Below, piece by piece: positions 35,347 to 43,441 of a stretch of 64,000 nucleotides of DNA. The first letter of the stretch is position 1, and each line of letters begins with the position of its first letter. The translations under genes were made by a program, and so were the position numbers. The DNA is from Bradyrhizobium sp. 195 (lineage in GTDB: Bacteria > Pseudomonadota > Alphaproteobacteria > Rhizobiales > Xanthobacteraceae), in the NCBI RefSeq assembly GCF_023101665.1, contig NZ_CP082161.1:2232001-2296000 (forward strand), given 5' to 3'. The notes beneath the pieces were generated by a model. It made no database searches. It had not been told where the DNA came from and saw only the letters and a list, made by a program, of their open reading frames with translations.

Positions 35347-36993
35347 ATGGATAGATTTGATTATGTGATCGTCGGCGCCGGCTCGGCCGGATGCGTGCTC
35401 ACCAGCCGGCTCAGTGAAGACCCAAACGTCAGCGTCTGCGTGCTCGAGGCGGGCCCTTCCGACTGGCACCCCTACATCCATCTGCCGGCCGGCTTCATCA
35501 AGACCTTCCACATGAAGAGCATCAACTGGGCCTACCAGCAGGAGCCGGGGCCCTGGACCGGCGGGCGCAGCATCTACGCACCGCGCGGCAAGACGCTCGG
35601 CGGCTCGTCCTCGATCAACGGCCACATCTACAATCGGGGCCAGCGCATGGATTTCGATACCTGGGCGCAGATGGGCAATCGCGGCTGGGGCTATGCCGAC
35701 GTGCTGCCGTACTTCCGGCGGCTGGAGAAACGCGTCGGCGAGGGCGAAGACACCTATCGCGGCCGCGAGGGCAGCCTCACCGTGACGACGATGGAGTGGC
35801 GCGATCCGCTTTGCGAAGCCTTCATGGAAGGCGCGGTCTCGCTCGGCATTCCCCGCAATCCCGACTACAACGGTGCCAAGCAAGAGGGCGTCTCTTACTG
35901 CCAGCGCACCATCGACAAAGGCCTGCGCGTCTCCGGCTCGACCGCGTTCCTAAAGCCGGCGATGAAACGACCGAATGTGCATGTGCACACCCATGCACAC
36001 GCGACCGAGATCATTTTCGAAGGCAAGCGCGCCGTCGGCGTGCGCTACATGAAGGGCGGCCCTCGCGGCACGCCGGTGGAGGTGCGCGCCAACAAGGAAG
36101 TCATCCTGTCCGGCGGCACCTATAACTCGCCGCAGCTCCTGCAGCTCTCCGGCATCGGTTCGCCGGATTTGCTGCAAGCCCACGGCATCGCCGTGCGTCA
36201 CGCGCTCCCCGTTGGCGAGGGCCTGCAGGACCATTACGCGCCGCGCACGGTGGCGCGGGTCAAGGACATCAAGACCATCAACGAGCTTCGCCGCGGTTTC
36301 TCGCTGTGGATCGAGGCGCTGAAATGGGCGACCGCGCGCCGCGGCCTGCTCTCGCTGTCGCCGACCATGGTCTATTGCTTCTGGCACTCCGGCGAGAGCG
36401 CCGACTCATCCGACCTGCAGCTCACCTTCACGCCAGCGAGCTACAAGGAAGGCGTGCAGGGCCAGCTCGAGGACGAGCCCGGCATGACCGTTGCCTCCTG
36501 GCAGCAGCGTCCGGAGAGCCGCGGCTATGTCCGCATCCGCTCAAGCGATCCGTTCGCGCCGCCGATCATCCAGACCAATTATCTCGACGCCGAACTCGAC
36601 CGCCGCGTCATCGTCGGCGGCATGAAGCTCGCGCGCAGACTTCTCAAGTCCGCGCCGCTGTCGCCCTATTACGCCTACGAGGATTTCCCCGGCCCCAACA
36701 TCAACACCGACGACGAATTCCTGGCCGCCGCCACCGAGCGCGGCACCACCACCTTCCACCCCGGTTGCACCTGCCGCATGGGCCCGGCGGACTCGACCTG
36801 GGCAGTGGTCGACGACCAACTCCGCGTCCATGGCCTGGAAGGCCTCCGCGTCATCGACGCCTCGGTCATGCCGCGCATGATCTCGGCGAATTTGAATGCG
36901 TCGACCATGATGATCGCGGATCGTGCGTCGGATTTGATCCGCGGCAAGCAGCCGATGGAAGCTGCAAGGATTCCGGATACGGCGGTGGCGTGA
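35347..36993 (+). CDS. GMC-family FAD oxidoreductase (choline/alcohol dehydrogenase type)
   Basis: A 548-residue flavoenzyme of the glucose-methanol-choline family. The ATG at 35347 opens directly on the FAD motif (VIVGAGSAGCVL, residues 8-19). The GMC signature 1 region is present around GKTLGGSSSINGHIYNRG, signature 2 as SGGTYNSPQLLQLSGIG, and the C-terminal active site as TTFHPGCTCRMG (His) and ISANLNAST (Asn). It oxidises an alcohol to an aldehyde in the cytoplasm. It starts 16 bp after the GNAT gene. The substrate is unknown; choline is not specifically indicated since no betaine genes are nearby. Confidence 0.93.
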   Translation: MDRFDYVIVGAGSAGCVLTSRLSEDPNVSVCVLEAGPSDWHPYIHLPAGFIKTFHMKSINWAYQQEPGPWTGGRSIYAPRGKTLGGSSSINGHIYNRGQRMDFDTWAQMGNRGWGYADVLPYFRRLEKRVGEGEDTYRGREGSLTVTTMEWRDPLCEAFMEGAVSLGIPRNPDYNGAKQEGVSYCQRTIDKGLRVSGSTAFLKPAMKRPNVHVHTHAHATEIIFEGKRAVGVRYMKGGPRGTPVEVRANKEVILSGGTYNSPQLLQLSGIGSPDLLQAHGIAVRHALPVGEGLQDHYAPRTVARVKDIKTINELRRGFSLWIEALKWATARRGLLSLSPTMVYCFWHSGESADSSDLQLTFTPASYKEGVQGQLEDEPGMTVASWQQRPESRGYVRIRSSDPFAPPIIQTNYLDAELDRRVIVGGMKLARRLLKSAPLSPYYAYEDFPGPNINTDDEFLAAATERGTTTFHPGCTCRMGPADSTWAVVDDQLRVHGLEGLRVIDASVMPRMISANLNASTMMIADRASDLIRGKQPMEAARIPDTAVA

Positions 36994-37004
36994 GACGCAA
37001 TTGC

Positions 37005-37119
37005 GTAGGGTGGGTTAGCGAACGGCCGCGCAAAGCGCGGCCGTTGGCGTAACCCACCACTTCTGCCGGCGGGGAAACGGATTGTGGCGGATTACGCCTT
37101 CGGCTAATCCGCCCTACGC
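37005..37119. repeat. Compound palindromic repeat, GTAGGGTGGGTTAGC family
   Basis: About 115 bp after the GMC gene. It starts GTAGGGTGGGTTAGCG, contains the hairpin ACGGCCGCGCAAAGCGCGGCCGT, returns as GCGTAACCCACCAC, then ends with a second unit (GGCGGATTACGCC ... TAATCCGCCCTACGC). It directly abuts the truncated membrane-protein frame at 37126. Confidence 0.8.
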
Positions 37120-37125
37120 GCTCTA

Positions 37126-37386
37126 CTGACTCAAACCGGCACCGAGCGACAATCCGTTGGCCAGATTGCCGTCTGCGGCCTCGTCTTTCTCTGCACCGCT
37201 ATTCCGGTCGGTCTGCTGTTGCGCGTAGGCTGGCGGGATTGGACCCTGTTTGCTGGCCTCTGGGCAGTCATGTACTTCATGGGCGGAATTGGATGGTTTC
37301 CTAGGGGCACGCCAGTTCAAAAGGCATTTTCATATGGCCTGCTCGTCGGCACGGTGCTTTCGGCTCTGGAGTGGGCGGCGAGCTGA
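37126..37386 (+). pseudogene. 5'-truncated small membrane-protein frame
   Basis: An open frame of 86 codons (open from 37108) with convincing protein character but no ATG or GTG at its beginning. It reads, in part, SVGQIAVCGLVFLCTAIPVG, then GWRDWTLFAGLWAVMYFMGG and TPVQKAFSYGLLVGTVLSAL, that is three hydrophobic segments separated by polar turns. The upstream side is replaced by the palindromic repeat at 37005-37119, and no ribosome site precedes it. I read it as the 3' remnant of a gene cut by repeat insertion or deletion. Use of CTG or an internal TTG as start cannot be excluded. Confidence 0.55.
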
Positions 37387-37519
37387 AGCATTGATCTCTT
37401 CCGTCGGGCAAAACACCCCGCCACCCGTCAACCCCTCCGCATAAAAATATTCCACTTTACCGAAATTCGGTTTTGCGGCATAAGTCGACACAGCCCGGCC
37501 CGACGAAGAGGGGCGGTTC

Positions 37520-38000
37520 GCGAGTCGTTCGAAACGCGGGCCGGGTTGCGGTGGACGCGGTGGCGTCGTGCACGAGATGGGGCGGGCAGGGCGGGTAGTC
37601 CCTGTGAGCCCGCAACCCGCGTGCGGACGAGCGGCGCTGTTTGCGTACGGCAAAACCGTGTGGTCCTGGCCGTCGTTGCTACGGTCAAGCCGGTCGAAGA
37701 TGTGCGCGAGCCCAACCGGGTGGACGGCATCGTCACTTCGAACGGTGAGGGAGGCCAGAAGGAAAGTTCGGCTCCCGGGAGAGCACGGCATAAGCCGTCC
37801 GACCATCGCGCAGGGAAGGCCGAGTGATTGGCACCACCTGTATGCTGCTGTGCGGTTTCTCTGCGCGTGCGTTTCGCGCAGCAGACCGCGGGTGCGAGGT
37901 CAGCACCCGGCCTTCCCTGCGCCCTCTTTGATTTGAGGGTGGAATGACCAGGCAAAGCTCGGGCGACATGCGCCGCGAGGCTGCGAAGGCGTGTCTGCGA
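37520..38000. repeat. Long structured intergenic element, possible non-coding RNA or multicopy repeat
   Basis: A GC-rich region without a convincing gene but full of secondary structure. CGGGTTGCGG (37542-37551) pairs with CCGCAACCCG (37610-37619). A perfect 15-bp inverted repeat (37808-37822 with 37908-37922, core GCAGGGAAGGCCG) encloses two hairpins: CTGCGCG/CGCGCAG (37861-37867 with 37875-37881) and GGGTGC/GCACCC (37890-37895 with 37903-37908). That is a three-way-junction shape. I remember very similar sequence recurring in Bradyrhizobium genomes, but this needs a search. The short frames inside it are not supported. Ends are approximate. Confidence 0.6.
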
Positions 38001-38043
38001 TTCAAGCTGCGAATGGGAGGAACGAAGTTGTCACCTCACACTC

Positions 38044-38136
38044 CGTCATTGCGGGGAGCCCTTGCGACGAAGCAATCCAGAGTCTTTCCATGGAGGGATT
38101 CTGGATTGGTTCGTCGCCACGCTCCTCGCAATGACG
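38044..38136. repeat. Palindromic repeat, CGTCATTGCGAG family, copy 2
   Basis: A 93-bp relative of the element at 34635-34721. Ends are CGTCATTGCGGGGAGC and GCTCCTCGCAATGACG, with GCAATCCAGA and TCTGGATTGG inner arms. It follows the structured element without a gene between. Confidence 0.85.
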
Positions 38137-38165
38137 TGGAGAGAGTGTGCCACACACTCGGTATC

Positions 38166-38253
38166 GTAGGGTGGGCAAAGCGAAGCGTGCCCACCATCTC
38201 GCGCGTCATTACCGAACGGTGGGCACGGCGCTTTGCGCCTTTGCCCACCCTAC
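38166..38253. repeat. Palindromic repeat, GTAGGGTGGGCAAAG family, copy 1
   Basis: An 88-bp palindrome, GTAGGGTGGGCAAAGCG to CTTTGCCCACCCTAC, with an inner GTGCCCACC / GGTGGGCAC pair. Related copies lie at 57806, 60159 and 61960. Confidence 0.88.
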
Positions 38254-38279
38254 GGCACCGTGCGTGATACTCCACTCTC

Positions 38280-38414
38280 GTGCCCCGGACGCAGCGCAGC
38301 GTCCCTTCGACGGTGCGCTGCAGAGCCGGGGCCCATGTCTCCGAGCAATCCGTGTCGCCTTCTGGGTCCCGGCTCTGCGCAGCAGCGTTGCACGCTGCAG
38401 CGCGTCCGGGACAC
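38280..38414. repeat. Palindromic repeat, GTGYCCCGGACGC family, copy 1
   Basis: About 135 bp, opening GTGCCCCGGACGCAGCGCAG and closing CGCTGCAGCGCGTCCGGGAC. Inner arms CAGAGCCGGG and CCCGGCTCTG are also complementary. It ends 8 bp from the stop of the moxR-type gene. A relative is at 55035. Confidence 0.8.
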
Positions 38415-38421
38415 GAACAGC

Positions 38422-39264
38422 CTACACTTCCCGTCGGCTCAAGAACGCCAGCCGCTCGAACAAATGCACGTCCTGCTCGTTCTTGAGCAGCGCGCCGTGC
38501 AGCGGCGGGATCAGTTTTCGCGGATCCCTCTCGCGCAGCTGCTCGACGCTCATGTCCTCGTTGAGCAGCAGCTTGAGCCAGTCCAGAAGCTCCGATGTCG
38601 ACGGCTTCTTCTTCAGGCCGGGCACCTCGCGCACCTCGAAGAAGATGCGCAACGCTTCCTCGACCAGGCGCTTCTTGATGCCGGGGAAGTGGACGTCGAC
38701 GATGCGGGCCATCGTGTCGGCGTCGGGGAACTTGATGTAGTGGAAGAAGCAGCGGCGCAGGAAGGCGTCGGGCAGCTCCTTCTCGTTGTTGGAGGTGATC
38801 ATCATGATCGGGCGCTGCTTGGCCTTGATCGTCTCGCCGGTCTCGTAGACATGGAATTCCATGCGGTCGAGCTCGAGCAGCAAATCGTTCGGGAATTCGA
38901 TGTCGGCCTTGTCGATCTCGTCGATCAGGAGCACCGGGCGCTGCTCGGCGGTGAAGGCCTCCCACAGCTTGCCGCGCTTGATGTAGTTCTTGATGTCGGA
39001 GACCCTGCTATCGCCGAGCTGGCTGTCGCGCAGGCGCGACACCGCGTCGTATTCGTAGAGGCCCTGCTGCGCCTTGGTGGTGGACTTGATGTGCCAGGTC
39101 AGCAGCGGCGCGTTCAGCGCCTTGGCCACTTCCTCGGCCAGCACCGTCTTGCCGGTGCCGGGCTCGCCCTTGATGAGAAGTGGCCGCTCGAGCACGATCG
39201 AGGCATTGACGGCGACCTTGAGATCGTCGGTCGCAACATAGTCCTTGGTGCCGGTAAATTTCAT
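38422..39264 (-). CDS. MoxR-family AAA ATPase
   Basis: A 280-residue AAA+ ATPase. Walker A is GEPGTGKT (33-40), Walker B is VLLIDEIDKAD, and sensor 1 is MMITSNNEKELP followed by the arginine finger region FLRRC. MoxR proteins work as chaperone-like partners of VWA-domain proteins in maturing metal enzymes (as with CoxD/CoxE in CO dehydrogenase). The CoxE-like VWA gene lies at 39726 but on the opposite strand, with the GlsB-type gene between, so the pair is divergent rather than in one operon. Confidence 0.92.
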   Translation of the reverse strand: MKFTGTKDYVATDDLKVAVNASIVLERPLLIKGEPGTGKTVLAEEVAKALNAPLLTWHIKSTTKAQQGLYEYDAVSRLRDSQLGDSRVSDIKNYIKRGKLWEAFTAEQRPVLLIDEIDKADIEFPNDLLLELDRMEFHVYETGETIKAKQRPIMMITSNNEKELPDAFLRRCFFHYIKFPDADTMARIVDVHFPGIKKRLVEEALRIFFEVREVPGLKKKPSTSELLDWLKLLLNEDMSVEQLRERDPRKLIPPLHGALLKNEQDVHLFERLAFLSRREV

Positions 39265-39315
39265 TGCGCGTCCTTGTTGGTCGTCGTCCCAGGCAATGCC
39301 TTGGTCACGACAAGC

Positions 39316-39340
39316 GAACGGCCGCTCGCGGCGGCCGTTC
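39316..39340 (-). terminator. Hairpin between the GlsB-type and MoxR genes
   Basis: GAACGGCCGC (39316-39325) and GCGGCCGTTC (39331-39340) form a 10-bp stem with a 5-nt loop. It lies 3' of the gene at 39358-39603 and could end its transcript, but there is no clear T-tract on the minus strand, so confidence is moderate. Confidence 0.45.
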
Positions 39341-39357
39341 CTGGTTCGGTCAGGCTT

Positions 39358-39603
39358 TCAGACCCGTTTTACCAGCGAAAGGATGACGAGCACAATCACC
39401 GCGCCGATGGTGGCGTCCACAATGGCGCCGACCGTGCCGGTGGCGAGCTGGATGTGCAGCTGCGGCAGCACCCAGCTCGCAACCAGCGCGCCGATGATGC
39501 CGACGACGATGTTGCCGACCAGCCCAAATCCCGCCCCGTGGACAATCTTGCCCGCAAGCCAGCCGGCGATCGCGCCAATGATGAGCGCTGCGACAATTCC
39601 CAT
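39358..39603 (-). CDS. GlsB/YeaQ/YmgE family stress-response membrane protein
   Basis: An 81-residue protein almost wholly made of three hydrophobic helices with glycine-rich faces: GIVAALIIGAIAGWLAGKI, GFGLVGNIVVGIIGALVASW and GTVGAIVDATIGAVIVLVIL. This is the transglycosylase-associated (Transgly_assoc) family, small inner-membrane proteins often induced by stress. Start chosen at the ATG at 39603, where the family begins; the longer frame upstream has no such pattern. It lies between the divergent MoxR and VWA genes. Confidence 0.9.
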   Translation of the reverse strand: MGIVAALIIGAIAGWLAGKIVHGAGFGLVGNIVVGIIGALVASWVLPQLHIQLATGTVGAIVDATIGAVIVLVILSLVKRV

Positions 39604-39725
39604 TGCAAACGTCCCCCAAAAACCCCGTGAGGGCGCCAATTCTAGAGCAAAAAGCACCCGGGTCCAGCGCAGCGCGATGGCCTCCGCCCCTTGACGTTCG
39701 CCACCCGACGGGCAATCTGTCACCC

Positions 39726-40901
39726 ATGTTCCTGCAATTCTTCACCTCTCTGCGCGACGCGCAGGTCCCCGTGACGCTGCGCGAATACCTCACGCTGGTG
39801 GAGGCGCTCGACGCTGACCTTGCGGACTACTCCGTCGAGAATTTCTACTATCTGTCGCGCACCGCGTTGGTGAAGGACGAGCGCAACCTCGACAAGTTCG
39901 ACCGCGTCTTCGGCACGGTGTTCAAGGGGCTGGAAAACCTGCTCGACGCCATGGAGACGGCGGAGATCCCCGAGGAGTGGCTGAAGAAGCTCGCCGAGAA
40001 ATACCTGACTGAAGAAGAGAAAAAGCAGATCGAGGCCATGGGCTGGGACAAGCTCATGGAGACGCTGAAGAAGCGCCTCGAGGAGCAGAAGGGGCGGCAC
40101 CAGGGCGGCTCGAAGTGGATCGGCACGGCCGGCACCTCGCCGTTCGGCGCCCACGGCTACAATCCCGAAGGCGTCCGCATCGGTCAGGAGAAGAACCGCA
40201 ACAACCGCGCCGTGAAGGTGTGGGACAAGCGCGAGTTCAAGGACCTCGACGGCAATGTCGAGCTCGGCATCCGCAACATCAAGGTGGCGCTGCGCCGCCT
40301 GCGCAAGTTCGCCCGCACCGGCGCGCCCGACGAGCTCGATCTCGACACCACGATCCGCGAGACCGCCAATCACGGCTATCTCGACGTCCACATGCGCCCC
40401 GAGCGGCGCAATGCGGTGAAGCTGCTGGTGTTCTTCGACATCGGCGGCTCCATGGACGCGCATATCGAGCAGGTCGAGGAGCTGTTCTCGGCGGCGAAGA
40501 GCGAGTTCAAGCACATGGAGTATTTCTACTTCCACAACTGCCTCTATGAAGGCGTGTGGAAGCAGAACAAGCGCCGCTTCACCGACCGCACGCCGACCTG
40601 GGACGTGCTGCACAAATACCCGCACGACTACAAGGTCGTGTTCGTCGGCGACGCCTCGATGTCGCCTTACGAGATCATGGTGCCCGGCGGCTCGGTCGAG
40701 CACGTCAACGAGGAGCCGGGCTCGATCTGGCTCGACCGCATCATCCGCACCTATCCGCATTCGGTGTGGCTGAACCCGGTCGCTCAGAAGCATTGGGACT
40801 ATTCGGAATCCACCACCATCATCAAACGCATCTTCGCCAACCGGATGTACCCGATCACGATCGAGGGGCTGGAAGGTGCGATGAAGGAACTGACGCACTA
40901 G
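39726..40901 (+). CDS. CoxE-like VWA-domain protein
   Basis: A 391-residue protein with a von Willebrand A domain in its C-terminal half (about 235-391), typical partner of MoxR ATPases in metal-centre assembly. The ATG at 39726 begins FLQFFTSLRDAQVPVTLREY, the family's opening; upstream codons belong to the spacer. The MIDAS-type motif reads FFDIGGSMD, with Gly in place of the first Ser of the classical D-x-S-x-S. The middle (about 85-160) is Lys/Glu-rich and probably helical. The MoxR gene is divergent, 460 bp away. Confidence 0.9.
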   Translation: MFLQFFTSLRDAQVPVTLREYLTLVEALDADLADYSVENFYYLSRTALVKDERNLDKFDRVFGTVFKGLENLLDAMETAEIPEEWLKKLAEKYLTEEEKKQIEAMGWDKLMETLKKRLEEQKGRHQGGSKWIGTAGTSPFGAHGYNPEGVRIGQEKNRNNRAVKVWDKREFKDLDGNVELGIRNIKVALRRLRKFARTGAPDELDLDTTIRETANHGYLDVHMRPERRNAVKLLVFFDIGGSMDAHIEQVEELFSAAKSEFKHMEYFYFHNCLYEGVWKQNKRRFTDRTPTWDVLHKYPHDYKVVFVGDASMSPYEIMVPGGSVEHVNEEPGSIWLDRIIRTYPHSVWLNPVAQKHWDYSESTTIIKRIFANRMYPITIEGLEGAMKELTH

Positions 40902-40906
40902 CTCCT

Positions 40907-41011
40907 CGTCATTCCGGGGCGATGCGAAGCATCGAGCCCGGAATCCATCGGGCCGCAGCACGTGTAGAGAAATGGATTCCGGGCTCGCGCTGCGCGCGCC
41001 CCGGAATGACG
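40907..41011. repeat. Palindromic repeat, CGTCATTCCGGGGC family
   Basis: A 105-bp palindrome, CGTCATTCCGGGGCG to GCGCCCCGGAATGACG, with inner arms CCCGGAATCCAT and ATGGATTCCGGG. It fills the gap between the VWA and rhodanese genes. Confidence 0.88.
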
Positions 41012-41030
41012 AAAGAGAAGGGAAAACCAC

Positions 41031-41444
41031 ATGCCCCAAAACATCACCCGCGGCATCAAGGCGCTGATCGACGAGGCCAATGCCGAGATCGAGACGCTCA
41101 ACGCCAAGGATGCCATCGAGATCTCCAAGAACGGCGACGTCGTCATCGTCGACATCCGCGATCCCCGCGAGATCGAGCGTGAGGGGCGCATCCCCGGCGC
41201 GTTCGCCTGCACCCGCGGCATGCTCGAATTCTGGATCGATCCGCAGAGCCCGTATGCAAAACCGATCTTCCAGGAGGACAAGAAGTTCGTCTTCCACTGC
41301 GCCGGCGGCCTGCGCTCGGCGCTCGCGGCCAAGACCGCGCAGGACATGGGGTTGAATCCCGTCGCCCACATCGCCGGCGGCTACGCGGCCTGGCGCGACG
41401 CCGGCGGCCCCGTCGAGAAGTGGGAGCCGAAGAAGAAGGGGTGA
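41031..41444 (+). CDS. Rhodanese-like sulfurtransferase
   Basis: A 137-residue single-domain rhodanese. Catalytic Cys90 sits in the loop HCAGGLRS, after the family strand VVIVDIRDPREIEREGRIPG. Single-domain rhodaneses carry sulfane sulfur as a cysteine persulfide for detoxification or biosynthesis. The next gene on the same strand, after a palindromic repeat, is a two-domain sulfurtransferase, so two related activities lie together, probably on separate transcripts. No signal peptide. Confidence 0.92.
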   Translation: MPQNITRGIKALIDEANAEIETLNAKDAIEISKNGDVVIVDIRDPREIEREGRIPGAFACTRGMLEFWIDPQSPYAKPIFQEDKKFVFHCAGGLRSALAAKTAQDMGLNPVAHIAGGYAAWRDAGGPVEKWEPKKKG

Positions 41445-41473
41445 GGGGTGCGTCGCTGTCACGCCAATATCAG

Positions 41474-41598
41474 CTGTCATTCCCCGCAAAAGGGGGGAAT
41501 CCAGTACGCCGCGGCCTCTCGGCTCAATCACAACCACCTCTGGAATACTGGATCGCCCGTTCCTAGTGCGCAATTGCGCCCTGGCCGGGCGATGACAG
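41474..41598. repeat. Double-hairpin palindrome, inner arm ATCCAGTA, copy 1
   Basis: About 125 bp bounded by CTGTCAT and ATGACAG. Left local hairpin ATTCCCC/GGGGAAT (41479-41485 with 41494-41500), right local stem CGCCCG/CGGGCG (41555-41560 with 41586-41591), and inner arms ATCCAGTA and TACTGGAT (41499-41506 with 41547-41554). Copies at 56264 and 59485 share the architecture with different hairpin sequences. Confidence 0.82.
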
Positions 41599-41667
41599 CG
41601 GAGTCTGACGCGCGCGACCTCAACTTCGTTCGCGTGGCACATGCTCCGGAATGACAAGGAAAAGCCA

Positions 41668-42522
41668 ATGACCGTCACCGACCCCCTCGTCTCCACCGAA
41701 TGGCTCGCCGCCCATATCAACGATTCCAACGTCAAGATCCTCGATGCCAGCTTCAAGCTGCCGGGCGTGCTGCCGCTGCCGAAGGACGACTATCTCGCCG
41801 CGCACTTGCCGGGCGCGGTGTTCTTCGACGTCGATGCGGTGTCGGACCATTCCAACCCGCTGCCGCACATGTATCCGAGCGCCGAGCAGTTCGGTCGTGA
41901 CGTCGGCAATCTCGGCATCGGAAATACCGACACGGTCGTGCTCTACGATGCCGGTGGCTGGGTTGCGGCGCCGCGCGCGTGGTGGATGTTTCTGGCCTTC
42001 GGCCTCGGCAATGTGCGCATTCTCAACGGCGGCTTGAAGAAGTGGCGTGCCGAAGGGCGAGCGGTCGAGAGCGGCGAGGTGAAGCCGAAGCCGGCGTCGT
42101 TCAAGGCGAGCTACGATTCAAAGCGCGTGCGCAGCATGCAGCAGCTGATCGCCAACGTCGAAAGCAGGAAGGAGCAGGTGATCGACGCGCGCGCCGCCGA
42201 CCGCTTCGAGGGCCGTGCGCCCGAGCCGCGTGCGGGCATCCGCTCCGGCCACATCCCCGGCGCCCGCAACGTGCCCTACAATCTCCTGTTCGATGCCGCC
42301 ACCGGCGAGATGAAGCCGCTCGACGATCTCCGCGCCGCCTTCACGGGCGCCGGCGTCAAGCTCGATGCGCCGATCGTGACGAGCTGCGGCTCCGGCGTCT
42401 CCGCCGGCGTGCTCACGCTCGCGCTCTATCGCCTGGGGATTGCCGACACCGCGCTCTATGACGGCTCATGGTCGGAATGGGGCCAGGAAAAAGGCCCTGC
42501 AATCGCGACCGGGCCGGCGTGA
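41668..42522 (+). CDS. sseA: 3-mercaptopyruvate/thiosulfate sulfurtransferase (two rhodanese domains)
   Basis: A 284-residue tandem-rhodanese protein. The N-terminal inactive domain covers about 1-130 (WLAAHINDSNVKILDASFKL) and the active C-terminal domain about 160-284 with Cys240 in the loop CGSGVSAG, which resembles the CGSGVTA loop of mercaptopyruvate sulfurtransferases. It transfers sulfur from 3-mercaptopyruvate to cyanide or thiols. Start set at 41668, where the domain begins; an in-frame ATG nine codons earlier lacks support. It follows a palindromic repeat. Confidence 0.92.
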   Translation: MTVTDPLVSTEWLAAHINDSNVKILDASFKLPGVLPLPKDDYLAAHLPGAVFFDVDAVSDHSNPLPHMYPSAEQFGRDVGNLGIGNTDTVVLYDAGGWVAAPRAWWMFLAFGLGNVRILNGGLKKWRAEGRAVESGEVKPKPASFKASYDSKRVRSMQQLIANVESRKEQVIDARAADRFEGRAPEPRAGIRSGHIPGARNVPYNLLFDAATGEMKPLDDLRAAFTGAGVKLDAPIVTSCGSGVSAGVLTLALYRLGIADTALYDGSWSEWGQEKGPAIATGPA

Positions 42523-42595
42523 GACGTTCGATTGTGGCCGCGCCGAACGTGCGCTCCCTCGCCCCGCGCTAGCGGGGAGAGGCGAAGAAGGAGCA

Positions 42596-43441
42596 TCAGC
42601 GCGTGCGCGTGGTCGTCGCGAACGTTTGCTGCTGACCGAACGGATCGAGCTGTTGCTGCAGTTGCTGAGGCGGGGGACGCCGCACCACGCGATGACGCTT
42701 CTTGGCCGCCTTGCGCTTGGTCGCCTTGCTGTCGGAGGCGCCGCTATCGGCCTTGCGATCGACCTTGTCATTGACCTTGGCCTTCGCCGGTGGAGCCTTC
42801 ACGGCCGTCGTCGCCGGCTCGTTCAGCGCGGCCAGTTTGGCCGCGGCGACGTCGAGCGCAGAGGAGGCCATGGCCGCGCTGGGGTCAGCCGGCGCCGGCT
42901 CGCCGGCGGTTGCGACAGCGGCAGGCTTAAGGTCAGGCTTGGCTTCGGGGATCGACGCCGTGGTGTCGTCCGGAGTGAGCGTGTCGGCGGGCGCCGGTGC
43001 AGAGGCCTCCGTCGCCGTCTCGGCCTTGGCCGGTTCGGCGGCCACAGTGTCGGTCGTGGGTGCAGCGACCTGCGTCGGTACGTCAGCCTCGGTCGTCAGC
43101 GCGGCGACCTGCTCGGGCTCGGTCAACGGCAATCCGATGGTCGGCACCCGGTCGCGCAATGACGGCTCGGGCTCGGCCGTCACCTCCGGCTCTACGCGGA
43201 GGACCGCCAGCACCGGCTCGGCAGGCTCGGACGCCTGCGCGAACCTCTGCTCCTGCGGGCCGTTCCGCCAGGAGGGGTTGTTCGCATACTGCTCATGGCT
43301 CGCCCGCAGCAGCGCGGCGGCGCCCAGGCCGAACACCAGGATGGAGGTTGACAGCAGGATCGCGGCAAACAGGAAGCGAAAGCCGGGAAGCATCGAGCGA
43401 TTGCGAATTTCCGCCCCGGCGGCGAAGTGGCCAGGGCCCAT
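42596..43441 (-). CDS. Membrane-anchored Ala/Pro-rich protein of unknown function
   Basis: A 281-residue protein with one membrane helix near the N-terminus (FRFLFAAILLSTSILVFGLG), then a long low-complexity region rich in Ala, Pro, Thr and Glu, and a basic tail (KATKRKAAKKRHRVVRRPPP) followed by Gln-rich sequence. It probably sits in the inner membrane with a periplasmic or cytoplasmic flexible arm. I do not recognise a family. The start at 43441 is one choice; the frame is open 21 codons further. The L,D-transpeptidase gene diverges, so a cell-wall link is possible but unproven. Confidence 0.7.
   Translation of the reverse strand: MGPGHFAAGAEIRNRSMLPGFRFLFAAILLSTSILVFGLGAAALLRASHEQYANNPSWRNGPQEQRFAQASEPAEPVLAVLRVEPEVTAEPEPSLRDRVPTIGLPLTEPEQVAALTTEADVPTQVAAPTTDTVAAEPAKAETATEASAPAPADTLTPDDTTASIPEAKPDLKPAAVATAGEPAPADPSAAMASSALDVAAAKLAALNEPATTAVKAPPAKAKVNDKVDRKADSGASDSKATKRKAAKKRHRVVRRPPPQQLQQQLDPFGQQQTFATTTRTR

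Noticed and set aside
37546..37936. Short frames inside the structured element (for example 37568-37936)
   Set aside because: Arg/Ser-rich without protein character; the conserved feature there is the inverted repeats, not a frame.
39720..41756. A 678-codon frame on the minus strand across the VWA and rhodanese genes
   Set aside because: It is antisense to two well-supported genes and its protein is Arg/His/Val-rich low-complexity sequence with no motif. Long antisense frames are expected at this GC content.
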